A program made the position numbers and the translations under genes. A stretch of 14,735 nucleotides of DNA, from NCBI GenBank assembly GCA_023387295.1, contig JAEWIG010000168.1:1-14735 (forward strand), in the 5' to 3' direction. Below the pieces are notes generated by a model. It was not told where the DNA came from, made no database searches, and saw nothing but the letters and a program-made list of their open reading frames with translations. The DNA is from Bacillota bacterium (GTDB taxonomy: Bacteria; Bacillota; Bacilli; Bacillales; Cytobacillaceae). Below, one piece after another: positions 13,069 to 14,735 of the stretch (the first letter of the stretch is position 1; each line of letters opens with the position of its first letter).

Positions 13069-13596
13069 ATGAATCCAGTAGAAAAGGCACCAGGTAAAAA
13101 TTTCAATCTTTGGATTGTAGCTATTGTCGGTGTTTTCGTAGGAATTCTTCTAATGATCGGAGGAACGAAAACGATGGGATACACCGATTCTGCTGAATTT
13201 TGCTCATCATGTCACATAATGGATGCAGTAGTAGAATCGGCAACTTCATCTAGTCACGCAAAACTTTCTTGTAACGACTGTCACTTACCTCAAGACAATA
13301 AAGTTGTAAAGATTGCACAAAAGGCGCGAGTTGGATTGGGTCATATTTATTATAATACGGTTGCAAGTGATTCAATCCCTGATGTACTTCACGCAACAGA
13401 TTGGACAATTGAAGTTATTAATAATAATTGTATTTCCTGCCATGAGCATATCGTTGCGAATGACAAAGATATGGCAGCTGCTGCACACGATGTTAAAGAA
13501 AATTGTGCTGATTGCCATCGAGATACGCCACACGGGGTACAATCATTCAAGAATTCTGATTTCTTTGATGTTTCTGTAAAAAAAATGAACGAATAG
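13069..13596 (+). CDS. nrfH: NrfH, tetraheme membrane quinol dehydrogenase of nitrite ammonification
   Basis: NrfH takes electrons from menaquinol and passes them to NrfA on the outer face of the cytoplasmic membrane. The 175-residue protein has an N-terminal membrane anchor (about residues 14-32). Four C-x-x-C-H heme c sites follow at 45-49, 68-72, 121-125 and 146-150, the full set for NrfH. The first site reads CSSCHIM, with the Met that ligates heme 1 in the Desulfovibrio protein. AAAGGAGGG precedes the ATG. nrfA starts 12 bases after the stop, with its ribosome binding site overlapping the nrfH stop codon. A NapC/NirT relative is the alternative, but the partner gene settles it. Confidence 0.95.
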   Translation: MNPVEKAPGKNFNLWIVAIVGVFVGILLMIGGTKTMGYTDSAEFCSSCHIMDAVVESATSSSHAKLSCNDCHLPQDNKVVKIAQKARVGLGHIYYNTVASDSIPDVLHATDWTIEVINNNCISCHEHIVANDKDMAAAAHDVKENCADCHRDTPHGVQSFKNSDFFDVSVKKMNE

Positions 13597-13608
13597 GAGG
13601 TTTATAGC

Positions 13609-14735
13609 ATGTCAAAAAAGTTTAGATATATGTGGATAGGACTAACCGTGTTGCTTTTAATTGTACTTGGAGGATGCTATTCAGATAGCACAGCTGTCCA
13701 AAACAAAGTAGCAGATACAAAGTTAGCTGCTAACACAATCAATAATGATGCGTTTAAGGATTTATTCCCATTGCAGTATAACAGTTACTATTCAGTAACA
13801 AGTGATACAACAGATACAAAATATGGTGGTTCTGTTCGTCGTCCGAAATCTGATCCGGATAAAGAACCATTATTACCAGCACTATTTCTTGGCTATTTAT
13901 TTTCTTTAGACTATAAAGAAGACCGTGGTCACCCATTTGCTGTAGAAGATATGGTGGGAGAAAATCGAACACTTCGTGTAGGAAACAATGAGAAGCAAAT
14001 TGGTGGTTGTTTATCTTGTAAATCAACCGCTGTTCCAGAGCTTATTGAAAAGATGGGCACTGACTATTATAGTGGAAGTTTCTTAAAGGAAATTGTGCCA
14101 ATTGCTGAAGAAATGGGGCATTCTCCAATCGGTTGCTCAGATTGTCATGATCCACAGACAATGGAGTTAAGAATTACACGTCAATATGCTGAAACTGGAT
14201 TCGAAAAGATGGGTATTGATTGGAAAACTGCTTCGAAAAATGAAATGCGTTCATTAGTTTGTGCACAGTGTCACGTAGAATATTACTTTGCTGATGAAGG
14301 GAAAGTAGTTACTTATCCATGGGATGAGGGGACAACTGCAGATGATATGTGGGCATATTATGAAAAGTACCAGGATACTGGTGTATATGAGAAGGATTAT
14401 GTGAGTCCGATCTCTGGTTCCAAAATCATCAAAATGCAGCACCCAGATTACGAGACATACAAGCAAGGTCCACACTATAGAGCAGGAGTAAGCTGTTCTG
14501 ACTGTCATATGTCATACAATGTTCAAGATGGAACAAAGTTTTCAACACATGCTTGGACATCACCATTAAAGACAATTGAAACCTCATGTAAAACATGTCA
14601 TAGTGAAAAAACGGTTCAAGAGCTATCAGATTCAGTTGGCATCATCCAAGATAAACATATATCTAGCCTTCATGAAGCGCAAGGATTCAATATCAAAGCT
14701 CATTATTATGCAAACCGTATGATTACATTAGGTGC
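13609..14735 (+). CDS. nrfA: NrfA, pentaheme cytochrome c nitrite reductase (3' end outside window)
   Basis: NrfA reduces nitrite to ammonium with six electrons. The visible 375 codons are roughly three quarters of the usual protein of about 480 residues. They start with a lipoprotein signal peptide ending L-G-G-C (Cys23), so the enzyme is anchored to the outer face of the membrane. Five heme sites are seen: the diagnostic catalytic C-L-S-C-K at 134-138, then CxxCH at 176, 218, 296 and 327. The active-site tyrosine is in 'CAQCHVEYYF' and the Gln-His pair in 'KMQHPDYE' (His278). The arginine of the 'DRGH' motif at about 106 fits the conserved active-site Arg. TAGGAGG gives a good ribosome binding site. 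The frame runs open to the window edge. Confidence 0.96.
   Translation, partial: MSKKFRYMWIGLTVLLLIVLGGCYSDSTAVQNKVADTKLAANTINNDAFKDLFPLQYNSYYSVTSDTTDTKYGGSVRRPKSDPDKEPLLPALFLGYLFSLDYKEDRGHPFAVEDMVGENRTLRVGNNEKQIGGCLSCKSTAVPELIEKMGTDYYSGSFLKEIVPIAEEMGHSPIGCSDCHDPQTMELRITRQYAETGFEKMGIDWKTASKNEMRSLVCAQCHVEYYFADEGKVVTYPWDEGTTADDMWAYYEKYQDTGVYEKDYVSPISGSKIIKMQHPDYETYKQGPHYRAGVSCSDCHMSYNVQDGTKFSTHAWTSPLKTIETSCKTCHSEKTVQELSDSVGIIQDKHISSLHEAQGFNIKAHYYANRMITLG

Noticed and set aside
13754..14508. Antisense reading frames across nrfA (13754-14026 and 14254-14508)
   Set aside because: They are shadows of nrfA, whose heme motifs prove the + strand frame.

Overview
The window looks like a chromosomal segment of a low-GC, Gram-positive endospore-former-type bacterium of the Bacillaceae. 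The basis is AT-rich DNA, strong AGGAGG-type ribosome binding sites, GTG/TTG starts, a Bacillus-type cold-shock protein, a YhcY/YhcZ-like two-component pair, and a lipoprotein-type NrfA with a membrane-anchored NrfH. I cannot name the species. No rRNA, tRNA, CRISPR array, transposase or phage gene is visible.

Layout. (1) Positions 1-273 hold the 3' end of a coiled-coil protein resembling the DIP1984 family, followed by about 530 bases without a convincing gene but with degenerate repeats and a large inverted repeat. (2) A nitronate monooxygenase-type flavoprotein is on the + strand (804-1772). It faces a cold-shock gene on the - strand (1896-2096) across a shared hairpin. (3) A five-gene run on the - strand reads from 6348 down to 2378: short-chain dehydrogenase, a divergent QueA-like protein (stop and start overlap), a VOC/glyoxalase-fold protein, a GAF-domain histidine kinase and a NarL/LuxR-type response regulator. 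The gaps are short and no internal terminator is seen. (4) A small zinc-ribbon protein on + and a shortened UvrC-like GIY-YIG protein on - converge on a strong hairpin terminator (6934-6986).

(5) Positions 8150-12800 hold the most distinctive part. It contains an OmpR-type response regulator and sensor kinase (overlapping TGATG), a small exported acidic protein of 82 residues, and a MacB/FtsX-type ABC permease with its ATPase. These form three transcription units. Each starts at a promoter with the same operator design: two TTAACA repeats on an 11-base period, then 10 bases, then a -10-like hexamer. The two downstream units are each preceded by a very similar terminator, so terminator plus promoter look like a duplicated cassette. 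The simplest reading is a self-regulated signal-responsive export or envelope-defence module with a secreted accessory protein. The TTAACA box also matches the known PhoP box of Bacillus subtilis, so phosphate control is the main alternative.

(6) From 13069 to the right edge lies nrfH-nrfA, encoding the membrane tetraheme quinol dehydrogenase and the pentaheme nitrite reductase that makes ammonium (respiratory ammonification). nrfA runs off the window. Its upstream region carries three TTCGTCAT repeats on an exact 11-base period, which suggests a response-regulator binding site.
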